Positions 1 through 8,316 of a stretch of 64,000 nt of DNA are shown piece after piece. How positions within the stretch are numbered: the first letter of the stretch is position 1; each line of letters opens with the position of its first letter. This stretch comes from DAIMZI01 sp036734025 (lineage in GTDB: Bacteria > Pseudomonadota > Alphaproteobacteria > Rhizobiales > Rhodomicrobiaceae): NCBI GenBank assembly GCA_036734025.1, contig DAIMZI010000003.1, forward strand, positions 113,678 to 177,677. The letters are read 5' to 3'. The position numbers and the translations under genes were made by a program. The notes below the pieces were generated by a model, which searched no databases, had not been told where the DNA came from, and saw only the letters and a program-made list of their open reading frames with translations.

Positions 1-53
1 GAAAGCGCGACAAGGGAAAAAGATTTGGAGCGCGTTCCCTGAGCTAGATTTTT

Positions 54-1127
54 TTATGAACGCGCCCCAGACTCATCGCTGCGATCTGCGTCTGCTGCGG
101 GATCGGCGATCAGCATGATCTTGCCGATATGCTCGTTGCTTTCCATCAGACGATGCGCTGCGCCGGCATCGCGCAACGCAAACTGCCGGTCGATGACCGG
201 CTTTATTTCCCCGGCCTCGATGCGTGGCCAGACCTGGGCCTTGAGCGCCTCGGCAATCTTTGCCTTGACCGCTATCGGCCGGGCGCGCAGCGTCGAGCCG
301 GTCAGTGTCAGACGCTTGAGCATGAGCCGCATGAGATCCGCCTCGATGCGCGAGCCGCGCAGGAATGCGATCTGCACGATCCGCCCGTCCTCGGCGGCGG
401 CCGAGATGTTGCGCGCGACATAATCGCCGCCGACCATGTCGAGGATCACATCGGCGCCGCGCCCCTGGCTGGCGCTTTTGATGACGGACACGAAATCCTC
501 CGTTTCATAATCGATTGCGCGCTCCGCCCCGAGCCGCTCGCAGATCGCGCATTTTTCGCTGCCTCGCGCAGTGGCAAAGACCCGCGCCCCGAAGCTGCGC
601 GCCATCTGGATGGCCATTGTGCCGATGCCGCTGGCGCCGCCATGGACCAGGAATATCTCGCCCGGCTTGAGCGCGGCGCGGTCAAACACGTTGCTCCAAA
701 CCGTGAACGCGGTTTCGGGAAGGGCGGCAGCCTCGATCAGGCCGATGCCGGCGGGAATGGGCAGCGCGGTCGCCTCATGGCTCACGCAGAACTGTGCGTA
801 GCCGCCGCCGTTGACCAGCGCGCAAACCATGTCGCCGATATTGAATGCGCTCGCGCCCGGACCACGCGCCACCACCTCGCCCGCGATCTCGAGCCCCGGA
901 ATGGGCGATGCGCCTGGCGGTGGCGGATAAAGCCCCTGACGCTGCAGCACGTCGGGCCGGTTGACGCCGGCGGCGACAACGCGGACAAGCACTTCGCCTT
1001 CGCCGGGCCGCGGGACATCCGCCGCGGCCGGCTGAAGCACGTCAGGCCCACCCGCCTGCGTGATGGCGATTGCTGTCATCCTCTGCGCTTGGGGAACTGC
1101 TGCATCTGGGGCCACGCTTGTCTCCAT
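54..1127 (-). CDS. NAD(P)H:quinone oxidoreductase (zinc-type ADH superfamily, PIG3-like)
   Basis: Medium-chain dehydrogenase/reductase predicted to pass electrons from NAD(P)H to quinones in the cytoplasm. The N-terminal GroES-like domain carries the run GVNRPDVLQRQGLYPPPPGA, characteristic of the PIG3/TP53I3 quinone oxidoreductase group. It is followed by a Rossmann segment with VHGGASGIGTMAIQMA, which binds the nucleotide. The structural-zinc cysteines of true alcohol dehydrogenases are not seen. The start at 1127 gives about 357 residues. A start at 1079 (MTAIAITQAGGP) matches the usual family N-terminus equally well, and neither has a good ribosome site. The frame stays open to 1379, but the extra sequence does not look like protein. 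Transcribed divergently from the DUF1192 gene. The family call is firm; the substrate is unknown. Confidence 0.85.
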   Translation of the reverse strand: METSVAPDAAVPQAQRMTAIAITQAGGPDVLQPAAADVPRPGEGEVLVRVVAAGVNRPDVLQRQGLYPPPPGASPIPGLEIAGEVVARGPGASAFNIGDMVCALVNGGGYAQFCVSHEATALPIPAGIGLIEAAALPETAFTVWSNVFDRAALKPGEIFLVHGGASGIGTMAIQMARSFGARVFATARGSEKCAICERLGAERAIDYETEDFVSVIKSASQGRGADVILDMVGGDYVARNISAAAEDGRIVQIAFLRGSRIEADLMRLMLKRLTLTGSTLRARPIAVKAKIAEALKAQVWPRIEAGEIKPVIDRQFALRDAGAAHRLMESNEHIGKIMLIADPAADADRSDESGARS

Positions 1128-1226
1128 TGGCTGGTAAGGACGGAAAGGCTGATGCCGGCGCATTGGTGCTATATGTAGTTGTCGCGTCTTGGGGGACGAA
1201 AGGCAACAGCACCGGAGAGCAATGTC

Positions 1227-1421
1227 ATGTGGGAAGCAGATGAACCGCGCAAAGCGAAAGTGATTGCGATCGGTGATGATCTTGATGATGTGTCGATCCC
1301 CGAATTGCAGCTTTATCTCGGGCAGCTCGAGGCCGAAATGGCGCGGGTGCGCGATGAAATCGCCCGCAAGGATGCGCACAAGCGCGCCGCGATGGCCGCA
1401 TTCAAGCCATCTGATGCTTAG
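1227..1421 (+). CDS. DUF1192 family small protein
   Basis: A 64-residue cytoplasmic protein beginning MWEADEPRKAKVIAIGDDLDDVS. The core SIPELQLYLGQLEAEMARVRDEIARKDAHKRAA is the DUF1192 signature: a short acidic lead followed by a helical, probably coiled-coil stretch. The start at 1227 is chosen because GGAG lies about ten bases upstream; an in-frame start at 1179 would add 16 residues that do not look like the family. The gene sits before rcdA, an arrangement I recognise from other Hyphomicrobiales. No function is known. The spacing and the intervening terminator suggest it is not simply co-transcribed with rcdA. Confidence 0.8.
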   Translation: MWEADEPRKAKVIAIGDDLDDVSIPELQLYLGQLEAEMARVRDEIARKDAHKRAAMAAFKPSDA

Positions 1422-1468
1422 CCTGAACGTCTAGTCATATGATTTTTATTGCAGAATCTGATGTAGCA

Positions 1469-1483
1469 TTAACCGGCGGTTAA
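1469..1483 (+). promoter_or_regulatory. CtrA full binding site (TTAA-N7-TTAA)
   Basis: The sequence TTAACCGGCGGTTAA is a perfect match to the CtrA consensus TTAA-N7-TTAA and is itself nearly palindromic (TTAACC/GGTTAA). A -10-like TATGCA lies at 1496-1501, so a -35 hexamer at 17-bp spacing (1473-1478) would fall inside the box, the usual geometry of a CtrA-activated promoter. The start of transcription would then be near 1508. The downstream gene encodes the CtrA-degradation adaptor RcdA. Binding is inferred from sequence only. Confidence 0.65.
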
Positions 1484-1507
1484 CCAGTCGTGGCGTATGC
1501 ATGCGAT

Positions 1508-1597
1508 GTCCAGTCAATTGGCGTCGGGCCAGACACGGTCCGATCAACGCCTCCCTGTTCACGACCTTGGCCGCCTCCTCACGGAGGCGGCTTTTTT
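1508..1597 (+). ncRNA. candidate CtrA-controlled small RNA or attenuated leader before rcdA
   Basis: A transcript started by the CtrA-box promoter at about 1508 would reach a strong intrinsic terminator ending at 1597, giving an RNA of roughly 90 nt. No coding frame with a ribosome site is evident in it. It contains CGCCTCCC near 1549 and CCTCCTC at the terminator loop, both pyrimidine-rich stretches that could pair with Shine-Dalgarno sequences. It could equally be an attenuated leader of rcdA. The 5' end is a guess from promoter geometry. Confidence 0.35.
1570..1597 (+). terminator. Rho-independent terminator
   Basis: A perfect 9-bp stem, GCCGCCTCC (1570-1578) with GGAGGCGGC (1583-1591), has a TCAC loop and is followed by six T residues (1592-1597). 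It is the clearest intrinsic terminator in the window. It lies 149 bases after the DUF1192 stop and about 100 bases before rcdA. Confidence 0.9.
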
Positions 1598-1700
1598 CAA
1601 CCGGATTTAACCCTGAGTAGCTTAGCCTTTGCGTCAATCCCATTGGCTCTGCTATGTTTTTGCCCTAGCATGATGTTGTGCGTTGCGTAAGGCGGGGTCC

Positions 1701-2246
1701 ATGTCCAAGTCTTCACTGCCCATTTCCGGTTCAGGCGACGGCGTCACGATCGCCTTTGCCGACAAATATGCGGTTTCCCCTCAGTTCAATGATCTCTTCC
1801 GCGAGGGCATGGCGCTCGTCGAAGACGCCGCCCATTATCTCGATGGTCCGGGCCGCGATGCATCGCGCGCGCTCAAGGGGCGTGTGGCGCTTGCTTATTC
1901 GACCGAAAGCATGAGGCTGACGACGCAACTCATGCAGGTGGCAAGCTGGCTGCTCGTGCGCCGGTCGGTGGGACGCGGCGAGATGACGATGGAGCAGGCG
2001 CTCAATTCACGCAAACGCGCCAAAATGCTCGGCACGGCCAGCAGCGAGAGATCGAATGAATTTGACGAGCTGCCCGAAAAACTGAAGTCGCTGATCCTGG
2101 AGTGTGATGCGATCTATGACAGGATCGTCAGGCTCGATCGGTCACTTTCAAGCTCTGGCGCCAACCGCGCCGTGACCGATGGTGATCCGCTGGCGCGCCA
2201 GCTCGACCAGATCGAAGCCGCCTTTGCAGCACACAAGGTCCGCTGA
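1701..2246 (+). CDS. rcdA: RcdA, ClpXP adaptor for CtrA degradation (DUF1465)
   Basis: A 181-residue cytoplasmic protein of the DUF1465 family, which includes Caulobacter RcdA (about 176 residues). The conserved block FREGMALVEDAAHYLDGPGR...ALAYSTESMRLTTQLMQVASWLL is present, as is an extended C-terminal tail. In Caulobacter RcdA links CpdR-primed ClpXP to PopA and CtrA, so that the master regulator CtrA is destroyed at the right point in the cell cycle. CtrA activates rcdA there, making a feedback loop. Here a perfect CtrA box lies at 1469 and a TTAACC half-site at 1607, between the terminator and the gene. The start at 1701 (ATG) follows a purine-rich AAGGCGGGG; an in-frame TTG at 1683 is less likely. 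Confidence 0.85.
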   Translation: MSKSSLPISGSGDGVTIAFADKYAVSPQFNDLFREGMALVEDAAHYLDGPGRDASRALKGRVALAYSTESMRLTTQLMQVASWLLVRRSVGRGEMTMEQALNSRKRAKMLGTASSERSNEFDELPEKLKSLILECDAIYDRIVRLDRSLSSSGANRAVTDGDPLARQLDQIEAAFAAHKVR

Positions 2247-2284
2247 CAAATTGCGGTTGTACACGCCAGGAAGCGTGAACCGGC

Positions 2285-2506
2285 CTAGCCGAGAAAACCC
2301 TCGAACTTCTTCTTGAAGCGGCTCACACGACCGCCCCGGTCAACCAGTTGCTGGCTGCCGCCGGTCCAGGCCGGATGGGTATTCGGGTCGATGTCGAGCG
2401 TCAGCGTGTCGCCTTCCTTGCCATAGGTGGAATAGGTCTCGAATTCGCTGCCATCCGTCATGACCACCTTGATACGGTGATAACTCGGATGAATGTCCTT
2501 CTTCAT
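2285..2506 (-). CDS. rpmE: 50S ribosomal protein L31
   Basis: A 73-residue basic ribosomal protein beginning MKKDIHPSYHRIKVVMTDGSEF, the usual alphaproteobacterial L31 start. The zinc-binding CxxC cysteines of the zinc-type paralogue are absent, as in other members of this clade, so this is a zinc-independent form. The ribosome site AGGAG at 2515-2519 fixes the start at 2506; the upstream in-frame sequence is not protein-like. Convergent with rcdA and divergent from the ABC exporter. It occupies the large subunit near the central protuberance. Confidence 0.95.
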   Translation of the reverse strand: MKKDIHPSYHRIKVVMTDGSEFETYSTYGKEGDTLTLDIDPNTHPAWTGGSQQLVDRGGRVSRFKKKFEGFLG

Positions 2507-2709
2507 ATTCGCTCTCCTGGCCACCTGCACGGGACCTGTTCTTGTGGCGAAGGCTGCCGCAAGCGGCATCTGGCCTGTCAAATCTCGAATTTGCCGAAGA
2601 TATAGCGCGTTGTAGCGTGGGAGCACAAGTGGCGTGTGCTGAACAAGCTGCGCGGCCTTGCCGCAACGCCGGAAACGCTTTTCGGGTGCTCAGGTCTTTC
2701 CGATTGCGC

Positions 2710-2737
2710 TTGTCTGAGCTAAACATGCCAATAATAA
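2710..2737 (+). promoter_or_regulatory. possible promoter of the ABC exporter
   Basis: TTGTCT at 2710-2715 and TAATAA at 2732-2737 are spaced by 16 bases in an AT-rich island (2722-2750) 36 bases before the ABC exporter start. The match to a housekeeping promoter is moderate and rests on sequence alone. Confidence 0.35.
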
Positions 2738-2772
2738 AAATACAAACTAGGATCTGACCAAGGCAGGATATC

Positions 2773-4602
2773 GTGGCTCTGAGCACTCAGTCACGGCCGC
2801 AGGATGTGGCCGGCCCAGGCGCCCAATCGCGTGTCATACCGGGAAGTAATGGCAAGCCGTCCTCGCTGCGCCCGCTTCTGGCCCTCGCCCCGTTCCTGAG
2901 GCGCTACCGCGTTCACCTTGCTCTCGCGTGCTGCGCGCTGCTGGCTTCCACGATCGTGATGCTGTTGTTGCCGCTTGCCGTGCGGCGGATGATCGATCTG
3001 GGATTCTCGGCGGAGAATGCGGCGTTCGTGAACCAGTACTTCGCCATCATGATTGTGGTCGGCCTGGTGCTGGCAGTCTCCAGCGCGGCACGGTTTTATT
3101 ATGTCAACTGGCTCGGCGAGCGGCTGGTGGCCGATCTGCGCGCACGTGTGTTCGGACATCTGGCGCTGCTCAGTCCGGCATTTTATGAGCAGACCCATTC
3201 GGGCGAGGTCATGTCGCGCCTGACAGCCGACACCACCCAGATCAAATCCGTGGTGGGCATCGCGGCCACACAGTTCCTGCGCAATGTGCTGCTTCTGGTC
3301 GGGGCCATCGTGATGATGTTCGTCACCAGCGTGAAACTAAGCATTCTGGTGATCCTTGCGATCCCGCTGATCGTCTTCCCGCTGGTTGGCTATGGCCGCG
3401 CCGTCCGACGTCTGTCGGCTCAGGCGCAGGACACCATAGCGGAATCCTCCGCCTACGCCGCTGAAAACCTGTCGGCGGTACGCACGCTTCAGGCATTCAC
3501 CAACGAACACACGGTAGTCGGGCGCTTTGCAAACGGTGTGGAGCGGGCCTTCGCGGCGGCCAAGACGCGGATGCGCGCGCGCGCCGGTCTGACGGCGCTG
3601 GCCATATTCCTGACCTTTGCGAGCATCATCGGCATTCTCTGGTATGGCGCTCAGGACGTCCTGGCCGGGGAGATGACCGGCGGCAGGCTGGGGCAGTTCG
3701 TGCTTTACGCCGTAATCGCCGCTGCCGCCATGAGCGGGCTTTCCGAGGTTTGGGGCGAGATGCAGCAGACCGCTGGCGCGGCGGACAGGCTGTCGGAATT
3801 GCTGGCGGTCGAACCGGTGATCTTTTCGCCGCCCAACCCGACGCCGCTGCCGCGTCCGGTGCGCGGTGAAATAACCTTCGCCGGGGTCAGTTTCGTCTAT
3901 CCGACGCGGCCCGGAGAGCAGGCGCTGAGCGGCCTGTCGCTCAGCGTGTCGCCAGGAGAGCGTGTCGCCATCGTCGGTTCATCGGGGGCCGGCAAGACCA
4001 CCATATTCAGCCTGCTGCTGCGCTTTTACGATCCCCAGGCCGGCGAGGTGCGTCTTGATGGCATTCCGCTGGGTCGTCTCGATCTGGAGGAACTTCGTCG
4101 CCAGTTCGCACTGGTCCCGCAGGATGTCGCTTTGTTTGCCGACACGGCGCTGGAAAACATCCGCTATGGCTCGCCCGAGGCCACGGATGAACAGGTACGC
4201 AAGGTCGCAGAGGCCGCGCTCGCCGAAGAATTCATCGCCCGCCTGCCGCAAGGCTATGATACCCCTTTGGGCGAGGGCGGCGTTATGCTTTCGGGCGGAC
4301 AGCGCCAGCGCATCGCCATCGCCCGCGCCTTGCTGCGCTCAGCCCCGATACTGCTGCTCGACGAGGCGACAAGCTCGCTGGACGTGGAAAGCGAGCGGCT
4401 TGTTCAGCAGGCGCTGGAGCGCGTCATGGCGGGACGCACCACCCTGGTCATCGCCCACCGTCTCGCCACGGTGCTCAGCGCCGACCGCATCCTCGTTCTC
4501 GACAAGGGCATGATCATCGAGGAGGGGACACACGCCGAGCTGATCGCCCGCGACGGCGTATATGCGCGCCTGGCTTCGCTGCAATTCACGAAGGAACGTT
4601 AG
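2773..4602 (+). CDS. ABC exporter, fused permease and ATPase (MsbA/lipid-drug type)
   Basis: A 609-residue half-transporter that should work as a homodimer in the inner membrane. Six transmembrane helices occupy about residues 45-325, including the coupling region around LSPAFYEQTHSGEVMSRLTAD. The nucleotide-binding domain has Walker A VGSSGAGKTT (Lys408), the signature LSGGQRQRIAIARAL and Walker B ILLLDEATSSLD, all intact, followed by the switch histidine in VIAHRL. The start is GTG at 2773 with AGGCAGGA upstream. This gene commonly follows rpmE in Hyphomicrobiales. The cargo cannot be told; lipid A-like, lipid or multidrug export are all possible. Its 3' end overlaps the convergent ABC1 kinase gene by 17 bases. 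Confidence 0.9.
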   Translation: MALSTQSRPQDVAGPGAQSRVIPGSNGKPSSLRPLLALAPFLRRYRVHLALACCALLASTIVMLLLPLAVRRMIDLGFSAENAAFVNQYFAIMIVVGLVLAVSSAARFYYVNWLGERLVADLRARVFGHLALLSPAFYEQTHSGEVMSRLTADTTQIKSVVGIAATQFLRNVLLLVGAIVMMFVTSVKLSILVILAIPLIVFPLVGYGRAVRRLSAQAQDTIAESSAYAAENLSAVRTLQAFTNEHTVVGRFANGVERAFAAAKTRMRARAGLTALAIFLTFASIIGILWYGAQDVLAGEMTGGRLGQFVLYAVIAAAAMSGLSEVWGEMQQTAGAADRLSELLAVEPVIFSPPNPTPLPRPVRGEITFAGVSFVYPTRPGEQALSGLSLSVSPGERVAIVGSSGAGKTTIFSLLLRFYDPQAGEVRLDGIPLGRLDLEELRRQFALVPQDVALFADTALENIRYGSPEATDEQVRKVAEAALAEEFIARLPQGYDTPLGEGGVMLSGGQRQRIAIARALLRSAPILLLDEATSSLDVESERLVQQALERVMAGRTTLVIAHRLATVLSADRILVLDKGMIIEEGTHAELIARDGVYARLASLQFTKER

Positions 4603-6067
4603 ACGTGAGCGTGCCGGATGCGGCGCGCCCGGCATTTGCGCTTTCGCCCGGCCCGGGCTCGCGCGCCTGCGGCAGCGGGACGCCGGCCGCGCCGAACGCC
4701 TCGATCTGGCGCGCGCCCGTGGTTTGCAGGTCGAACCCGTCGATGGTCTCGTTGAACATGCGGCAGAAGTTCATTTCGGCATCCAGATGCAGGAATACCC
4801 CGCCCAGCCCGATCGCGGCGCGGTCCATGAAGACAAACTCCTGCGGCACGCGCACCGGACCCTTTTCCTGAAGCCCCTTGTGGACGGTGAAGGCCTCGCG
4901 CCGGCCGTACTGACCCGGCGAAATGTCTTCAGCGATGCGCCGCACCCGGTCATCGAGCAGCGGGCCATAGATGAACCGCGCCCAGATATTGAGGATTTCG
5001 ATGACATCGCGCGACAGGCCGCGAAAGCCCCATGTCTCGTAGGCGCCGACGATCAGCTCTTCATCGTTGCTTTGCAGGCCGCGGTAAAGGTTGATCACGC
5101 CCTGAATGAAGCGCGGCGCAAACGACCGGATGCAGCCATAATCGAGCAGGTTGATGCCGGCCGGCCGGCCGTCTTCTTCAAAGATGGTGTAATTGCCCAG
5201 ATGCGGATCGCCATGGATGACCCCGTAATGACTGAACGGATACCACCAGGCGCGGAACATGGCGCGGGCGATCTGGTTGCGGTCTTCCTGGGGCGCGGCC
5301 TTGTAGTCCATGAGCGGCCGGCCGTCCATCCAGCCCATCGTGAGCAGGCGCCCGGTTGACAGTTCAGGGTGGATTTCCGGCACGCGGATGAGCGCGTCGC
5401 CCTTGAAGATCAAGCCGTAAAGCCGCGTGTGCGCCGCCTCGCGGTGGTAATCCAGCTCCTCGTTCAGGCGTGCGGAAATCTCCGTGGCGATTTCAGACGT
5501 GTCGATCGCCGGGTCCATGCGCTTGTGGATAGCGAGCAGCAGGCGGAACTGGTTGAGATCGGCCTGCACGGCGGACTGCATGTCTGGATATTGCAGCTTG
5601 CAGGCCAGCGTCTCGCCGTCATGGCTGCGCGCCTTGTGTACCTGGCCGAGCGAGGCCGAGGCCACGGCGTCGTGGGAGAATTCGGCAAAGCGCGCCTGCC
5701 AGTCCGGCCCCAGTTCGGCGGCCATGCGGCGCTTGACGAACGCCCAGCCCATGGGCGGCGCCTGCGACTGAAGCTGGGAAAGCTCCGCGGCATATTCGGG
5801 CGGCAGCGCGTCGGGGATGGTGGACAAAAGCTGCGCGACTTTCATGATCGGGCCCTTGAGCCCACCCAATGCGCGCGCCAGCTGCTCGGCGTTCTTCTCG
5901 CGGTCCAGACGTGAGCCGAACACGGCATTGCCGGCCAGGCGTGCGGCAACCCCGCTCACACCCGTCCCGACTTGCGCATATCGGCGCATGCGTCGGGAAA
6001 ACCGGTTGGCTTCGTCATCCGGGCGCTCGGCTCCCCGAGGGTTGTCGCGCCCATCCGGATCGGTCAT
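4586..6067 (-). CDS. ABC1/UbiB/ADCK-family atypical kinase
   Basis: A 493-residue member of the ABC1 (AarF/UbiB/COQ8) family, linked in well-studied members to ubiquinone synthesis or isoprenoid-lipid handling. The N-terminal family motif usually written KxGQ appears here as KVAQ (residues 76-79), with Gly replaced by Ala. The Ala-rich loop is AVASASLGQVH, followed by the ATP lysine in LACKLQYP, HGDPHLGNY as catalytic loop and LLDYGCIRSF as the DFG equivalent. It lacks the C-terminal membrane helices of UbiB proper, so it looks soluble and closer to ADCK3/COQ8. Convergent with the ABC exporter; pepF lies just upstream on the same strand. Confidence 0.85.
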   Translation of the reverse strand: MTDPDGRDNPRGAERPDDEANRFSRRMRRYAQVGTGVSGVAARLAGNAVFGSRLDREKNAEQLARALGGLKGPIMKVAQLLSTIPDALPPEYAAELSQLQSQAPPMGWAFVKRRMAAELGPDWQARFAEFSHDAVASASLGQVHKARSHDGETLACKLQYPDMQSAVQADLNQFRLLLAIHKRMDPAIDTSEIATEISARLNEELDYHREAAHTRLYGLIFKGDALIRVPEIHPELSTGRLLTMGWMDGRPLMDYKAAPQEDRNQIARAMFRAWWYPFSHYGVIHGDPHLGNYTIFEEDGRPAGINLLDYGCIRSFAPRFIQGVINLYRGLQSNDEELIVGAYETWGFRGLSRDVIEILNIWARFIYGPLLDDRVRRIAEDISPGQYGRREAFTVHKGLQEKGPVRVPQEFVFMDRAAIGLGGVFLHLDAEMNFCRMFNETIDGFDLQTTGARQIEAFGAAGVPLPQAREPGPGESANAGRAASGTLTSNVPS

Positions 6068-6105
6068 CTGTGTTGCCTTCGATAAAATGTGAGGCTGGCG
6101 GGCTC

Positions 6106-7998
6106 TCAGTTCATCCCGCTCTCGGCCTGCTCCAATTCCGTGATCATCCGTTCGATCACGCTCAGTCCCATCTGCCAGAAGTCCGCTTTGGCCGCGCTCA
6201 GACCGAACGGCGCCAGCAATTCGCTATGATGCTTGGTGCCGCCGGCGCGAAGCATCTCGATGTAGCGGTCCTGAAATCCGGCCTCCGACTGTTCATAGAC
6301 GGCAAACAGCGAGTTCACGAGGCAATCGCCGAAGGCATAGGCATAAACGTAGAATGGCGAATGGATGAAGTGGGGGATGTAGGTCCAGTACACCTCATAG
6401 CCATCCTCCAGGCTGACGCTGTCGCCCAGAGCCTCGCGCTGGATCTCGATCCAGATCTGGCCGAGCCTTTCAGCCGTCAGTTCGCCCTTTTCGCGCCGCT
6501 CGGTGTGGACGGCCCGCTCGAATTGATAAAAGGCGATCTGGCGCACCACGGTGTTGATCATGTCCTCGACCTTCTGCGCCAGCAGCGCATGCCGCTCGGC
6601 CGGGCTGGTGGCCGATGCCAGCAGGGCGCGAAATGTCAGCATCTCGCCAAACACGCTCGCGGTCTCGGCGAGGGTCAGCGGCGTGCGCGCCATGAGCGGT
6701 CCCTGCTCGTTTGCCAGCACTTGATGCACACCGTGGCCGAGCTCGTGTGCCAGCGTCATGACATCGCGCGGTTTGCCCAGATAATTCATCATGATGAACG
6801 GATGCGCGCTGGGCACGGTCGGGTGCGAGAAGGCGCCGGGCGATTTGTTGGGGCCGGAGGGCGCATCGATCCAGTTCCTGTCGAAGAACTGCTCGGCAAT
6901 TTCACCGATAGGCTGGGAGAATTCACGATAGGCGCTCAGCACGATGCGCTGCGCTTCATCCCATCCGATGACGCGATCGGGCGTGTGCGGCAGCGGCGCG
7001 TTGCGGTCCCAGTAACTCAGCCTTTCCTTGCCGAGCCATTTGGCCTTGAGCGCATAATATTTGTGCGACAGCGAGGGGTATTTGGCACGCACGGCCTGAA
7101 CCAGCGCATCGACCACCTCCGGCTCGACCCTGTTGGCGAGATGGCGCGCATCCGCCACATCCTTGAAGCCCCGCCAGCGATCCGAGATTTCCTTTTCCTT
7201 TGCCAGCGTGTTGGTGATCAGCGTGAACAGCCTTGTATTGTCACGGAACACCCTGGCGAGCGCATTGGCGGCATTGCGGCGCTTTGCTTCGCTGCTGTTC
7301 ATCAGCAAGGTGAGCGTCGGCTCCAGCGAAAGGATTTCGCCCTCGACCTCGAAGCGCAGGCCCGAAAGCGTCTCGCTGAACAGCCGGCTCCACGCGGCGC
7401 GGCCGGTCACGTACTTGTCGTGAAACAGCAATTCGAGATCGCGGGAGAGCTGATAGGGCTTTTCCTTGCGCAGATCCTCAAGCCACGGGCGATAATGCGC
7501 AAGTTTCGGATCGCGCAGCGCCCGCTCGAGCGTGGCGTCATCCAGTTCGTTCAGCTCAAGCGTGAAGAAGACCAGCTTGGATGTGATGCCGGTCAACTTG
7601 TCCTGAACATCGCCGAGCAGCTTGGCGCGCGGAGGATCGCTCGTGTCGGTCACATAATGCAGATAGGCGAATGAGCCGATCCGGCCCACCAGATCGTTCA
7701 ATTCTTCCAGCCGCCTGATGCTTTCGGCAAGCCTTGCGCCGGCGTCGGATGCAGCGGCAATAGCTTCCACCGTTCCCTGATAATCGCGCGCAAAGGCGCT
7801 TGCATCCTCGTCGGCCTTCTTGAGATCGCGCTGCAACTGCTCGCTGTCGGGCCCATCATAGAGCGCGCCGAGATCCCATGTCGGCATATCGCCCAGATCC
7901 GCCCGCGCCGCGCCGGTGCCGCCATCCGGCGAATGGCCCACGCCAACAAGCGACGGATCATCCATTGCAAGAGCGCGATCGGTAAATGCTTTCGTCAT
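6106..7998 (-). CDS. pepF: oligoendopeptidase F, M3 family
   Basis: A 630-residue zinc metallopeptidase that trims short peptides in the cytoplasm. The catalytic motif HELGH is at residues 418-422 (MTLAHELGHGVHQ), and the downstream glutamate lies in LTLAETASVFGE. The N-terminal helical PepF domain and the C-terminal FIHSPFYVYAYAFGDCLV region are typical. The start at 7998 (MTKAFTDRALAMDD) is preferred over the frame's upper limit at 8130, since the intervening residues are rich in Pro, Arg and Cys and unlike the family. Only 38 bases separate it from the ABC1 kinase gene downstream, so the two may be co-transcribed. Confidence 0.9.
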   Translation of the reverse strand: MTKAFTDRALAMDDPSLVGVGHSPDGGTGAARADLGDMPTWDLGALYDGPDSEQLQRDLKKADEDASAFARDYQGTVEAIAAASDAGARLAESIRRLEELNDLVGRIGSFAYLHYVTDTSDPPRAKLLGDVQDKLTGITSKLVFFTLELNELDDATLERALRDPKLAHYRPWLEDLRKEKPYQLSRDLELLFHDKYVTGRAAWSRLFSETLSGLRFEVEGEILSLEPTLTLLMNSSEAKRRNAANALARVFRDNTRLFTLITNTLAKEKEISDRWRGFKDVADARHLANRVEPEVVDALVQAVRAKYPSLSHKYYALKAKWLGKERLSYWDRNAPLPHTPDRVIGWDEAQRIVLSAYREFSQPIGEIAEQFFDRNWIDAPSGPNKSPGAFSHPTVPSAHPFIMMNYLGKPRDVMTLAHELGHGVHQVLANEQGPLMARTPLTLAETASVFGEMLTFRALLASATSPAERHALLAQKVEDMINTVVRQIAFYQFERAVHTERREKGELTAERLGQIWIEIQREALGDSVSLEDGYEVYWTYIPHFIHSPFYVYAYAFGDCLVNSLFAVYEQSEAGFQDRYIEMLRAGGTKHHSELLAPFGLSAAKADFWQMGLSVIERMITELEQAESGMN

Positions 7999-8316
7999 TT
8001 TCTTGAGCCTCGTTCTCGGTTTCCTGCGGGCTTGGGAGAGCCGGTGCGGCGTACCGGCATGTTTGGGCAGATCACATGAGTTAATGTGCGGAGTCATCGG
8101 CGCAACCGCAAGTGCAACGTCGCCGCGCACGCCACGGCCTGCCGCGACAGCGCGCAGGGCCGATCCGATTCACCAGTCCTTAGGGCAAGTTCGCCTCATC
8201 GGTTCACTGAAGGACGCAATAAAGGCGATATTTACTTGTCGCAGTCGATCATCGCGTTCGTCCGGACGGGCAAGCCGGGCTGGAAGCAAGTAATTCTGGT
8301 TTGGTGAGTATGCGTA
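7999..8316. other. divergent intergenic region, pepF / NtrC-like regulator
   Basis: 318 bases separate two divergently transcribed genes, so both promoters should lie here. I see no clear -35/-10 pair, terminator or strong inverted repeat. The part next to the regulator, 8220-8316, is less GC-rich. Short open frames here show no protein-like composition. Confidence 0.5.

Noticed and set aside
1..53. Terminator for the quinone oxidoreductase gene at the window edge.
   Set aside because: CGCGTTC/GAACGCG arms are separated by about 20 bases and overlap the stop codon; no T-run follows on the proper strand.
5869..7674. A 601-codon open frame on the plus strand antisense to pepF and the ABC1 kinase gene.
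   Set aside because: High GC keeps the complementary frame open. The translation lacks any family signal, while the minus-strand genes have complete motifs.
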